Of a stretch of DNA of 64,000 nt, positions 42,902 to 52,561 are shown in pieces. How positions within the stretch are numbered: position 1 is the first letter of the stretch; every line of letters starts with the position of its first letter. A program made the translations under genes and the position numbers. Source of the stretch: Actinomyces sp. (GTDB taxonomy: Bacteria; Actinomycetota; Actinomycetes; Actinomycetales; Actinomycetaceae); the NCBI GenBank assembly GCA_022649165.1, contig JALCNR010000005.1, positions 1 through 64,000 of the forward strand, given 5' to 3'. The notes below the pieces were generated by a model. The model ran no database searches. It was not told the origin of the DNA and saw only the letters and a program-made list of their open reading frames with translations.

Positions 42902-43134
42902 GTCCATCACCTCCTCAACGCTCGCCTCCGACACGCCACCGATCGATGCGTGTTGATGAGCGTTCGTGCGGGCTGAAGTGAGATAATGGGTACGTTGAAG
43001 TTCATCTCGCTGGTCCCGTGATCCGCTCATACCTCTATGCAACGGCTTCTGTTTGGGACTCCCAATGCCTGCGAGCAGCGAGTAGTGGGACTTCTGGGAC
43101 TAGTTTTGGGACTCGATGCGAAGGAGCGATGCTG

Positions 43135-43992
43135 ATGGGATTAAGCGACTTCTGCACCGCGATCTACAAACGCAAACCGCCCGTGACCAGCCAGAGCAAA
43201 TTCATCCAGGCGGTGTTCGAGGCGGCCGGCAGTGGAGAACTCATCTGCGACGAGTACGCCCGCAAGATGTTCTCCGGAGCCAAGCCCATTTCAGAGCCCC
43301 AATACGACTCGTTCCCCGCGCCAACCAACCACGAGAGACTGCTGGAGTTCTTGAAGCAACACGTCACTCCCGCTCGCGGCTCTAGAAGCACGACTCTGGA
43401 GCGCTGTCGGGAGATTGCCAACCGGGCTGGGGTTTCCAGAACACTTGGGATCGAGCCCGATGCGTTCTTGTTGGCATTGACCGACTGGTTCGAGGCGATC
43501 ATCCACGACCCCGAGCATTGCGACATCCTTGAAACGGCATACCGGCTGCGACTCAACGGGGCCGAACCCGAACCGCGCCAACAACGACCCGCTCCGCTCC
43601 ATCCGGGAGACCGAGCTGACGTCATGCGCCCACCTGCCCTGCAGAACAACACGCCAGGGTTTTGGGCAGAATTCACCCATGAATGGGTAATCAAGAATGT
43701 CGGCAATGTTCCCTGGCGCGGACGCAAGCTCGTCTGCGTCAACCCGAAAGACCTTTACATTCGGCCAAATGGTGTCACAGAAGTCGAGGTGCCTGACTGC
43801 GAACCGTCACGGACGGCCTTCGTCAAGACGCACTGTCAGTTCAGCGCACGTGGTCAAGAGGGTCCGGGCACCAGCATTTGGCAGATGCATGACACCAATG
43901 GCGAGAACTGTTTTCCCGGAGCAGCCACCATGTTCAACGTCGCAGCAACGATCACGAATCAGTACGCCCAACCTACGAGAGGCAGGTCATGA
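43135..43992 (+). CDS. Protein with C-terminal NBR1-Ig-like domain
   Basis: 285 residues from the ATG at 43135 with AAGGAG 8 bases upstream (an ATG at 43129 is too close). N-terminal ~150 residues are helical with F-C-T-A-I-Y-K-R. The C-terminal ~110 residues match NBR1-Ig-like domains: H-E-W-V-I-K-N-V-G-N-V-P-W-R-G-R, then T-S-I-W-Q-M-H and C-F-P-G. It may mediate protein binding. First gene of a run with Type III R-M; its stop overlaps the next start (ATGA), so it is probably part of that system's transcript. Confidence 0.75.
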   Translation: MGLSDFCTAIYKRKPPVTSQSKFIQAVFEAAGSGELICDEYARKMFSGAKPISEPQYDSFPAPTNHERLLEFLKQHVTPARGSRSTTLERCREIANRAGVSRTLGIEPDAFLLALTDWFEAIIHDPEHCDILETAYRLRLNGAEPEPRQQRPAPLHPGDRADVMRPPALQNNTPGFWAEFTHEWVIKNVGNVPWRGRKLVCVNPKDLYIRPNGVTEVEVPDCEPSRTAFVKTHCQFSARGQEGPGTSIWQMHDTNGENCFPGAATMFNVAATITNQYAQPTRGRS

Positions 43993-44228
43993 GCGACTCA
44001 GAGTTTGAAAACTGGGTGACTATGAAAGAAGCCGAGGCGCACCTGGGCGTGCGCCGCGAAACCATCTCCAAGTGGATCGCCAGCCACAATCTGCCTGCTT
44101 ACAAGGTGGGCAGGGTGTGGAAGTTCAAGCTCTCCGAGATTGATGAGTGGGTGCGCAGTGGCGGCGCATCTGAAGACCCGCAGCAACAGGCAGAGCAGGT
44201 GCCTGAGCCGCCGAAGGAGGAACGTTAA
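43989..44228 (+). CDS. Excisionase-family HTH protein in R-M operon
   Basis: 79 residues. MerR/HTH_17-type: W-V-T-M-K-E-A-E-A-H-L-G-V-R-R-E-T-I-S-K-W, then L-P-A-Y-K-V-G-R-V-W-K-F-K. Overlaps the upstream stop (ATGA) and the mod start (TAATG). Small HTH proteins directly before mod genes are known in Type III loci; control of R-M expression is inferred. It could alternatively act as an excisionase, but position favours R-M. Confidence 0.8.
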   Translation: MSDSEFENWVTMKEAEAHLGVRRETISKWIASHNLPAYKVGRVWKFKLSEIDEWVRSGGASEDPQQQAEQVPEPPKEER

Positions 44229-46192
44229 TGCCCGAACTGAACTGGGTGGGCAAAGACAAAGTCATCACCCACCACCTCGACGTGCCCTACCGCGTCCTCA
44301 ACCGCCTGTACTCCTTCGACAAGGACGGGCAGCACGAAGCCGATAACGGCTCCGAGAACATGATCATCCACGGCGACAACCTCGAAGCCCTCAAAGCACT
44401 CCTGCCACGCTACGAAGGCAAAGTCGACTGCATCTACATCGATCCGCCCTACAACACCGGCAATGAAGGCTGGGTGTACAACGACGCCGTCAACGACCCC
44501 CGGATCAAGAAATGGCTAGGGGAAGTCGTCGGCAAGGAAGGCGAAGACCTCACTCGTCACGACAAGTGGCTGTGCATGATGTACCCACGGCTCCGCCTGC
44601 TCCAACGCCTGCTCGCACCGACCGGCGCTATTTTCATTTCGATCGATGACAATGAGGCGGCCAACCTGCGTCTGATCTGCGACGAGATCTTCGGTGCACG
44701 ATGCTTCGTCGCGGACATCTCCTGGCAACGCAACTACTCGACACGCAACGACTCCAAGGGAATCCCAGCCGAAGTTGAACACCTGCTGGTGTTTTCCAAG
44801 CAGCCGGGGTGGAACCCATTCAAGCTCGAACGCACCGACGAGATGAACGCCATTTACAAGAATCCGGACAATGATTCGGGCGCGTGGACGTCAGATAACC
44901 CATTTGCGCCGGGGGCCGCTACTCACCAGGGCATGGTCTACGCGATCCAGCATCCCTTCACTGGAGAAATGATTTATCCCGGGATCGGGAATTGTTGGCG
45001 TTATGACCAGTCCGAGATGTTCCGTATTTTTTCTGGCTGGACGGAATATGAGCTCAAGGATCTAGATGATGCCGAAGAGCGTGCCCGTGTTTGTGGGTTG
45101 AGCGCCGACGAGGTGAAGCCAGGTGTTCTGGGCATCGTGCTCGCCAAGCCGCTGGAGGAAGCACAGGCCGACGCGCAGGCGGTTTACGAACGTGGCCAGT
45201 GGCCGCGTTTCTACTTCACAAGGGGCGGTCTGGGTGGTGTCCGTCGTAAGACCTATCTGGATAGTGTGGGCGGTCTTCTGCCGACAAATTTCTGGTCTTA
45301 CGAAGTTGCGGGTCATACCGATGAGGCGAAGAAGGAAGTTCGTGCCATGTTTGATGGACGGGTTGCCTTCGACACGCCGAAGCCGACGCGGCTGATTGAG
45401 CGCGTACTGAAAATCGCCTCGAAGCCGGGTGACGTGGTTCTTGACTCCTTCGCCGGGTCAGGTACGACTGCTCAGGCTGTGCTCAACGTGAATAAACAGG
45501 ATCGGGGTAACCGACGGTTCATTTTGGTTGAGCTCGGTGACTACGCCGACGACGTGACGGCAGAGCGTGTGCGTCGCACGATTCGTGGGTTCAAAGACAC
45601 TCGCGTCGAAGAGCACGTGCTTTTCGAGCAGAAGCTCACCCTTGGCACCCTACGTAAGGGCAAGGATGTTCTGGAAGAAGCAACAGACGTTTTTGAACAG
45701 GCTCAGGGGCAGTACACGAAAGTCGCGCGGCCGAGGATCGTCACTGATGTGTCGGGTAAATCGGGTACACCGTTCGTTCGTGTGGTGGCCAGGCAGGAGC
45801 ATGACACGGATGTATCGGGCACCGGCGGTGCCTTCTCCTTCTACGAGCTTGGCTCCCCCCTTCTGATCGACGGCGATCTGAACCTGGAAGTTGGTTTGGA
45901 GCGGGTGCGCGAGTACATCTGGTTCACCGAGACCGGCGAGACCTACCAACCCGAGTCGACCGGGGTTCACCGGGACTTCCTAGGTCGTTCGACGGCGGGT
46001 GTGGGTTACTTTTTCGCCTTCGACGAGCATGCCCCGACCGTGCTGGATCGGGAGTATCTGGCGTCGATCCCGGCAGAGTGCGCTTCGGGTTCGTATGTCA
46101 TCTACGCCGACACGTGCGTGTTGAGCGATCAGGAACTGGCCGGGCACGCGATCACGTTCAAGAAGATCCCTCGGGATATCACCCGCCTCTAG
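44228..46192 (+). CDS. mod: Type III restriction-modification methyltransferase (Mod)
   Basis: 654 residues, normal for Mod. Beta-class N6-adenine methylase: motif IV Y-I-D-P-P-Y-N-T-G (about 77-85) and motif I F-A-G-S-G-T-T-A-Q (about 406-414). The variable region between (about 120-380) holds the target-recognition part. Mod sets the recognition site, methylates one strand and is needed by Res for cutting. The coupled HTH gene precedes it and res begins 15 bases after. Confidence 0.95.
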   Translation: MPELNWVGKDKVITHHLDVPYRVLNRLYSFDKDGQHEADNGSENMIIHGDNLEALKALLPRYEGKVDCIYIDPPYNTGNEGWVYNDAVNDPRIKKWLGEVVGKEGEDLTRHDKWLCMMYPRLRLLQRLLAPTGAIFISIDDNEAANLRLICDEIFGARCFVADISWQRNYSTRNDSKGIPAEVEHLLVFSKQPGWNPFKLERTDEMNAIYKNPDNDSGAWTSDNPFAPGAATHQGMVYAIQHPFTGEMIYPGIGNCWRYDQSEMFRIFSGWTEYELKDLDDAEERARVCGLSADEVKPGVLGIVLAKPLEEAQADAQAVYERGQWPRFYFTRGGLGGVRRKTYLDSVGGLLPTNFWSYEVAGHTDEAKKEVRAMFDGRVAFDTPKPTRLIERVLKIASKPGDVVLDSFAGSGTTAQAVLNVNKQDRGNRRFILVELGDYADDVTAERVRRTIRGFKDTRVEEHVLFEQKLTLGTLRKGKDVLEEATDVFEQAQGQYTKVARPRIVTDVSGKSGTPFVRVVARQEHDTDVSGTGGAFSFYELGSPLLIDGDLNLEVGLERVREYIWFTETGETYQPESTGVHRDFLGRSTAGVGYFFAFDEHAPTVLDREYLASIPAECASGSYVIYADTCVLSDQELAGHAITFKKIPRDITRL

Positions 46193-46207
46193 GTCTGGAG
46201 CAGCAAC

Positions 46208-48862
46208 ATGGAACTGAAGAAGTATCAGAAGCGGGTTATCGCAGACTTGAGCGACTACCTGTCTTTCCTCAACCAGCAGTCGTCGTTGAGTGGCGCATTC
46301 GCGGCCTTCTGGGAGTCACGCCAGATCCCGGTGGGCAGGGACGGCATCGCCGGGTATCAGAACACCGTCGATGGTGTGCCGCACGTGTGTTACAAGGTGC
46401 CGACCGGTGGCGGAAAGACATTCTTGGCGTGCGCGTCGGTCAAGCCGATCTTTGATGCGCTGCCGGTGGTGCGTCGCCGGGCGGTGGTGTGGCTGGTGCC
46501 GTCGGATGCGATTTTGACTCAGACGATTGCGGCGTTGAAGAACCCGCACCATCCGTACCGGCAGCGGCTCAACTCTGATTTTGGCGGCCGGGTAGAGGTC
46601 TACTCCAAGGACGAGTTGTTGGCTGGTCAGAACTTCAGCCCGGCCACGGTTGCGGAGCAATTGTCGGTGATGGTGTTGTCGTATGACTCGTTCCGCTCCA
46701 GCCGTAAGGACGGGCGCAAGGCTTATCAGGCCAACGGCAACCTGGCTCCGTTTGCGACCGCGTTTGGTGCTCCGGAACAGCCCATTGAAAACGCTGATGA
46801 GACTGCTTTGTTTCAGGTGATCAACCAGCTCAACCCCGTCGTGATTGTCGACGAGTCCCACCATGCGACGAGCACGCTCAGCCACGAGATGCTGGTGAAC
46901 TTCAATCCGGCGTTCATCTTGGATTTGACGGCGACGCCGAAGAAGCAGTCGAACATCATTTCCTACGTTGATGCGCTGGCGTTGAAGAACGAGAACATGG
47001 TCAAACTTCCGGTGATCGCCTACAACCGGTCGTCGCAGACCGAGGTGATCACCGACGCGATCGATCTTCGCCAGTCGCTGGAAGCAGCAGCGATCCAGCA
47101 GCAGGAACGGGGCGGGCGCTATATCCGGCCGATCGTGTTGTTCCAAGCTCAACCCAAAACCGGTGAGGATGCGACCTCGTTTGAGCGTCTGCGTGAGAAG
47201 TTGGTGGCGACCGGGATTCCGGCGAATCAGATTGCGATCAAGACGGCCAACATCAACGAACTCAAGGGCGTGGATCTGCTGAGCCCGGAGTGCGAGATCC
47301 GCTATATCATCACGGTGAATGCGCTCAAGGAGGGGTGGGACTGCCCGTTCGCCTACATTTTGGCGTCGCTGGCGAATAAGACGAGCCAGGTCGATGTTGA
47401 GCAGATTTTGGGCCGCGTGTTGCGCCAGCCGCACGCGACCCGTCAGCGTGATCCGCTGTTGAACATGAGTTACGTGTTGACGTCCTCGAATGACTTCAAC
47501 GCCACCTTGAACCAGATCATTAAAGGGCTCAACAATGCGGGGTTCTCTAAACGAGACTTCCGGGCCGCCGACCAGGTTTCCCTTGACCTGGATCCGCAAG
47601 CAACAACACCAAGCCCGGATCAGCAGCCGGAACAGACGTCAACTCCAGGCGACACCGAGACCGAAGAGTTCCTCAACTTCGACGAAAGCGATGTCGCCGC
47701 AGGGTTGGAACAGCGTGGAACAACCGACGACAGCACCGGTGAACCATCGGCTGGAACGTCGGGGCTTGCCACCATGCTTGAGCAGGCAACTCAGAAGGGA
47801 ACCGACTATGAGCAGGAAGCCGAACAGGCCGCCCAGTTCGGCGATGATTTTGTCCCTGCGGATTTGGAGGATGCCGTGGATACCACAGCCATGATCCCTG
47901 ACTTCGTTGAGGAAGTCTCCCACCTGAAGATTCCGCAGTTTGTGATCCAAACTCCGCCTTCGGCACTGTTCTCCACCGGCGAGGACGGTGTGGATTTGCT
48001 CAAGAATGAGGCGCTGGCTGTCGACTTTGTGCTCCTCGACAAAGACATCCAACTCGATCTGACCACAGCCGACGAGCAGATGTACCGCATCGACGTTAGT
48101 AAGAAGGCTGATGTTCCACGCGCTTTCCGGATGAGTTCCGCTGACCAACGGTACATGCGTGAGCATTTCAGCAAGCTCAGCGTCGAGTCACAGAAACGCA
48201 GCGCCGCCGAAGCGATCTACGAGCGACTCAAGCCCATCAACTCGGTCAACGACTCCGACCTGAAGTCATACATTCAGCGGATCGCCGAGAACTTCGGAAC
48301 CGAGGATCTGTTGACCTATCAGGAGCGTCCCAACGCGGTGGCGGACAAAATCCGCGACAAGATTAGAGGGATGCTCGATGATCACAAGATCAAGAAGTTC
48401 TACGAAGACATCGAGACCCGGCACATCGACGTCGCCTTCACCTACAGCCTGCCAGTGGTCATCCAGCCCGTCCACGCCAGTTCGCTGATCGGTGGATCGC
48501 TCTATGAGGCAGAAGACCGGATGAACAATGACGAGATAGACTTCGCTGGGCGCTTCTCCAGCATGGACAATGTTCGCTGGTGGCATCGTAACATTGAGCG
48601 GAAGGGTTTCTGTATCAACGGTCCGATCAACCACTACCCAGACTTCATCGTGATGACCAATAGCGGAACTGTTGTGATGGTTGAACCCAAGGGAGAGCAA
48701 CTCAAGAACGACGATTCCCGCCGCAAGATCAAGCTCGGCCAGAAGTGGGCATCGTTGGCCGGCGACAAGTTCCGCTATTACATGGTGTTCCAAGACGGTG
48801 TGACACCCCTTGAAGGGGCGTTAAGCCAGTCTCAGTTCTTCTCGATCCTCGAGCAGCTCTGA
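46208..48862 (+). CDS. res: Type III restriction enzyme (Res)
   Basis: 884 residues. SF2 helicase motifs: P-T-G-G-G-K-T (I), V-D-E-S-H-H (II), T-A-T-P (III), L-G-R-V-L-R-Q-P (VI). C-terminal nuclease H-Y-P-D-F-I-V ... V-M-V-E-P-K-G-E gives the PD-(D/E)xK site. It translocates or slides on DNA with Mod and cuts between inverted sites. No frameshift or missing key residue is seen, so the system looks intact. About 32 bases separate it from hamA. Confidence 0.95.
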   Translation: MELKKYQKRVIADLSDYLSFLNQQSSLSGAFAAFWESRQIPVGRDGIAGYQNTVDGVPHVCYKVPTGGGKTFLACASVKPIFDALPVVRRRAVVWLVPSDAILTQTIAALKNPHHPYRQRLNSDFGGRVEVYSKDELLAGQNFSPATVAEQLSVMVLSYDSFRSSRKDGRKAYQANGNLAPFATAFGAPEQPIENADETALFQVINQLNPVVIVDESHHATSTLSHEMLVNFNPAFILDLTATPKKQSNIISYVDALALKNENMVKLPVIAYNRSSQTEVITDAIDLRQSLEAAAIQQQERGGRYIRPIVLFQAQPKTGEDATSFERLREKLVATGIPANQIAIKTANINELKGVDLLSPECEIRYIITVNALKEGWDCPFAYILASLANKTSQVDVEQILGRVLRQPHATRQRDPLLNMSYVLTSSNDFNATLNQIIKGLNNAGFSKRDFRAADQVSLDLDPQATTPSPDQQPEQTSTPGDTETEEFLNFDESDVAAGLEQRGTTDDSTGEPSAGTSGLATMLEQATQKGTDYEQEAEQAAQFGDDFVPADLEDAVDTTAMIPDFVEEVSHLKIPQFVIQTPPSALFSTGEDGVDLLKNEALAVDFVLLDKDIQLDLTTADEQMYRIDVSKKADVPRAFRMSSADQRYMREHFSKLSVESQKRSAAEAIYERLKPINSVNDSDLKSYIQRIAENFGTEDLLTYQERPNAVADKIRDKIRGMLDDHKIKKFYEDIETRHIDVAFTYSLPVVIQPVHASSLIGGSLYEAEDRMNNDEIDFAGRFSSMDNVRWWHRNIERKGFCINGPINHYPDFIVMTNSGTVVMVEPKGEQLKNDDSRRKIKLGQKWASLAGDKFRYYMVFQDGVTPLEGALSQSQFFSILEQL

Positions 48863-48894
48863 CATCGGGACGGGGTTCATTGGAAGAAGGCCAG

Positions 48895-49803
48895 ATGGCG
48901 GGTACAGGAATCACGCGGACGTTGAAGGGAGCTACTTTCGACGACACGTTCACCGAAGTGCAGCATCCCACCTCGTTGGGGCTGCTCAACAGCGAACAGT
49001 TGCGCCTATTCCATCTCGCCGTGCAGAACAACCGCTTCAACTACACCAGTTTGACGAAATTCATTCGCCGCAACCTTGGCAGCTATGTGTTCTCGCGAGC
49101 CGAGATCGAAGACTATCGACGTTCCGACGACGTTGAGAGCATCGCCTTGGAAGCTGTCGAACGGCTTCGATCCCAACAAGGCGACGGCGGCATTGGCGAG
49201 ATCCTGCTGTACGTGCTCCTCGAACAGATCCTGGAAGCGCCAAAGGTACTCAGCAAGATCGAGTTGGAACGCGCCGCCGGACAGGTGACCAGTCGGTGTG
49301 ACGCGATCCACGTGCTCGCCCCTGGCGGTCAGGCCTCGACGAACTGTCTTGTCTTCGGCACCTCCAACGTCGTCGGTGACATCGAAGATGCTATCGATCA
49401 AGCCTTCGACCGTGTCGTGGCGATCCGCAACAACCAAGTGACTGAATGCCAACTCGCCGAGCAGACCATCTTCACCAAGACCACTGACCCGGCCACGGCG
49501 AACACGATCAAAGATCTGCTTGTACCGCAACGTGGAGCAAACACGGGATACGACACCGCATTCTCCATGTTCCTTGGCTACAACCTCGGTCTTGCTCCCG
49601 GTAACTACTCGAACGAGGCCTATCGGGCTCAACTCGATCAGAAGATGCGATTAGATATCAGCCACCACGCCAGCTACATCACCCAGCAGATTCAGGATCG
49701 GGGCTTGGGCGCATATTCGTTCTACATCTACGTGTTGCCGCTCGACGACGTTTCCGTAGACCCAGGCGAGATCATGACCCGCGTTCTAAACGGAGGCGCG
49801 TGA
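48895..49803 (+). CDS. hamA: HamA-like protein (DUF1837), Hachiman system
   Basis: 302 residues from the ATG at 48895 (AGAAGG upstream); a TTG at 48880 would add five residues. DUF1837 features: G-G-I-G-E-I-L-L-Y-V-L-L-E, then C-D-A-I-H-V, then L-V-F-G-T-S-N-V-V-G-D-I-E-D-A-I-D-Q-A-F. In nuclease-type HamA an E-x-K pair is expected after the Gly of this strand; here codons 49357-49368 give G-T-S-N. The active site may therefore be altered or the alignment may differ. One base separates it from hamB, confirming the pair. Confidence 0.85.
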   Translation: MAGTGITRTLKGATFDDTFTEVQHPTSLGLLNSEQLRLFHLAVQNNRFNYTSLTKFIRRNLGSYVFSRAEIEDYRRSDDVESIALEAVERLRSQQGDGGIGEILLYVLLEQILEAPKVLSKIELERAAGQVTSRCDAIHVLAPGGQASTNCLVFGTSNVVGDIEDAIDQAFDRVVAIRNNQVTECQLAEQTIFTKTTDPATANTIKDLLVPQRGANTGYDTAFSMFLGYNLGLAPGNYSNEAYRAQLDQKMRLDISHHASYITQQIQDRGLGAYSFYIYVLPLDDVSVDPGEIMTRVLNGGA

Positions 49804-49804
49804 G

Positions 49805-52450
49805 ATGACTAACGGGCAAGTCAACATCGGCGACGTGGTGTTCGACGACATCGATTCCAACGGGTTTCTGCGTGAACTCTACGCCAACTTGCTGCACAAC
49901 TACGGTCTTTACCGCTTGAAGCTGACCGAGCGTGCTCCCATGGATGTCGATCTTGAAGCGGTACTGCGGTTTGCCGACCTCCTGTCGAAATCCACCCATC
50001 CTCACAATCGGGACGTGCACCGGGTCTGGGCACAAGAGATCGCGCTACTGTGCCAAATCCTCTACCCAGAAAACCGCTACACGAAAGCCTACGTGCCTGC
50101 AATCTTCACCACGCTCGGCAACTATCCAGGGCTTCAGCAACTCGGGGCGACAAGTGACGTGGGGATTCTGGCCGCCGTTTTTGAGGCCTATCAATACGAA
50201 TACCTGACCGTTCCGGGTGTGCCGGACATGAAGTTCTTCGCCCCGCAGAAAAAGATCTACGACCGGCTCGCTACTGGCGAGTTCTCTTTTTCAGCGCCAA
50301 CATCCCTGGGCAAGTCGTTTATCATGCGCACGTTCATCACCTCCCAGGTCAAAGCTGAGTCCCTCGCGAACTACGCGATCATCGTGCCCACCAAGGCGCT
50401 GATCAATGAGACACGTTCGAAGCTCATCGGAGAACTCGAAAATGAACTTGAGCGACACAACTACCGAATTGTCAGTGCGGCCGGTGACATCGTGCTCGAA
50501 GGCCAGCACCATTTCATTTTTGTCCTCACCCCGGAACGCCTGCTCTACCTGTTGATCAGTAGACCGGATCTGCAATTCGACTACGTCTTTTTCGACGAGT
50601 CGCACAAGTTGTCGGGTAAGAACTCGCGGGCACCGTTCTACTACCAGACCGTCACTCTGCTTCAGGATCGACCAAACCCGTCCCACATCATCTTTGCGTC
50701 ACCCAACATTCCCAACCCGGAAGTCTTCCTTCGGCTCGTCAGCCCAGCGGCCGAGTCCCACAAGGGCAAGGCCATAGCGACCAGGTACTCACCGGTGGTG
50801 CAGTTCAAGTACCTCGTGGATATGGACGAGCGTCAAGTCTTGACCTACAACGACTACGCCCAGGAGTTCACACACTTAGCAAGTCTCACCGATGAGAGCG
50901 TAACTCCGGCAGCTCTGATCCAATTCCTTACACAGTCAACGCCGACCGCAGAGGGGAGACGAGGTCAAACAATCGTCTTCTATGCTGGCCGCCAGCGAGC
51001 CGTGGAGGCCGCCGAGGCATACGCGCGACGCCTGCCGCTACTCAACGACCATGACTTGGATGCGCTGGCTAAGGACGTCGAACGTGATGTCCATGAGGAC
51101 TACTACTTGTGTGACCTCTTGCGGAAGGGAATTGCCTACCATATCGGGTACCTGCCACCGGCCATCCGCGAGCGCATCGAGGATCTCTTCCGTGCGGGCA
51201 AACTGACCACGCTGTTCTGCACCAGCACGCTCCTCGAAGGCGTCAACCTCCCAGCAGACAACCTGATCATCACGACCAACAAAATCGGTCGTCCCAACAT
51301 GACCCCGGTCGACTTCAAAAACCTGATCGGGCGCGTTGGCCGCATCGAGTACAACCTCTACGGCAACGTCTTCATCATCACCGGGCAAGGCCTCGCGACC
51401 AGGAGCACTACCGAAGCACTCCTGCAAACTGAGATCCCCAAACAGAAGTTATCGATTGAGACCGACTCGAAAGTCATCAGCAAGTCGATGAAAGAAGGGA
51501 TCGTAGACGCACTCAAGGAAGGAACTGTTCAGTTCCCCAAGGGCGACGAATCCTACGAAGTGTACGAAATGAAGCGCAAGTTCGGCCTGATCCTCCTGCG
51601 TGACATCACCCAGGGGCGTGACAGCCTTGTCCGACACGAATTTGCGCCGTTCCTTGACGGAGACACCGTGCGTGCCATCCGAGAGGCGTTCGATGACCGC
51701 GCCGACAAACAAGACGACGACATTAATGTGTCGATCGATCAGGCCGAATCACTGACCGACGCGATTCGAGCCGGACTGAAATACCCTGCGCTCTCCGACG
51801 ACGGAAAATTCAACTACGACGACACCCTTACCTTCCTCGAACGACTTGCCCGCATTTTCAAGTGGGACACCTACGATTCCCAGACGCTCGGAAAGACCTC
51901 CGAAGACGGAAGCCAATTCACCCTGTTGCGCTGGTACGCCGTGCTCCTGAACCAGTGGATGGAAGGCCACGGGCTACGCTCTATCATGAACCGCGCACTC
52001 GACTACCGCCGCCGCGAAGGAACCATCTACATTCCCTGGAAGGGGCCAGTCACCTACGACGACAGCCCCGCGCAGCGAAACATCGTCTTCGGAGACATCC
52101 TCAAAACCATCGAGGATGTCATCCTGTTCAGCCTGTCGAACTACTTCTTGAAATTCTCCAACGAATACAAGAGTTTCCACGGCGTCGAGCAGTTCGACAA
52201 CGACTGGTACGAGTACGTTGAATACGGAACCACCAACCCCCTCACGATCCTGCTGCAGCGCTTCGGGTTCACACGCGAAAGCTCCACCTACATACGAAAC
52301 AATCTGCCGAACTGCCTCCGCCAGGAAGGAGACCAGTACTACCTCAACCCCGCCCTGTTAGAGAGCCCCAACGTAAACGTACGCAAGGAAGCCAACGAGA
52401 TCCGGTTCAATGTGCCCGAAGCATTCACGTGGCCAGGACCAGTGTTCTAA
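49805..52450 (+). CDS. hamB: HamB helicase, Hachiman system
   Basis: 881 residues. SF2 helicase with F-S-A-P-T-S-L-G-K-S-F (I, about 159-169), F-F-D-E-S-H-K (II), S-T-L-L-E-G-V-N-L-P-A (IV/V region) and L-I-G-R-V-G-R-I (VI). The Ser-Ala-Pro-Thr-Ser form of motif I and the downstream F-x-N-L-I-G-R-V-G-R are typical of HamB. It senses aberrant DNA and licenses HamA in described systems. Last gene of the rightward defence block. Confidence 0.92.
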   Translation: MTNGQVNIGDVVFDDIDSNGFLRELYANLLHNYGLYRLKLTERAPMDVDLEAVLRFADLLSKSTHPHNRDVHRVWAQEIALLCQILYPENRYTKAYVPAIFTTLGNYPGLQQLGATSDVGILAAVFEAYQYEYLTVPGVPDMKFFAPQKKIYDRLATGEFSFSAPTSLGKSFIMRTFITSQVKAESLANYAIIVPTKALINETRSKLIGELENELERHNYRIVSAAGDIVLEGQHHFIFVLTPERLLYLLISRPDLQFDYVFFDESHKLSGKNSRAPFYYQTVTLLQDRPNPSHIIFASPNIPNPEVFLRLVSPAAESHKGKAIATRYSPVVQFKYLVDMDERQVLTYNDYAQEFTHLASLTDESVTPAALIQFLTQSTPTAEGRRGQTIVFYAGRQRAVEAAEAYARRLPLLNDHDLDALAKDVERDVHEDYYLCDLLRKGIAYHIGYLPPAIRERIEDLFRAGKLTTLFCTSTLLEGVNLPADNLIITTNKIGRPNMTPVDFKNLIGRVGRIEYNLYGNVFIITGQGLATRSTTEALLQTEIPKQKLSIETDSKVISKSMKEGIVDALKEGTVQFPKGDESYEVYEMKRKFGLILLRDITQGRDSLVRHEFAPFLDGDTVRAIREAFDDRADKQDDDINVSIDQAESLTDAIRAGLKYPALSDDGKFNYDDTLTFLERLARIFKWDTYDSQTLGKTSEDGSQFTLLRWYAVLLNQWMEGHGLRSIMNRALDYRRREGTIYIPWKGPVTYDDSPAQRNIVFGDILKTIEDVILFSLSNYFLKFSNEYKSFHGVEQFDNDWYEYVEYGTTNPLTILLQRFGFTRESSTYIRNNLPNCLRQEGDQYYLNPALLESPNVNVRKEANEIRFNVPEAFTWPGPVF

Positions 52451-52561
52451 CCCCCTCGACATGAAATCGCCAACGCGACCGCCCGCCACTAACCCCTCTC
52501 CACGCACCAAGCGAAGCCGACTCGGCACCACGGGCAGATTCCTGCCAGCATCCCAGTCCGG

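Noticed and set aside
42902-43134. Search for a CI-type repressor gene in the divergent region
   Set aside because: No frame with a ribosome site or repressor-type HTH was found; lysogeny control may lie in the HTH/zinc-finger or other regulators.
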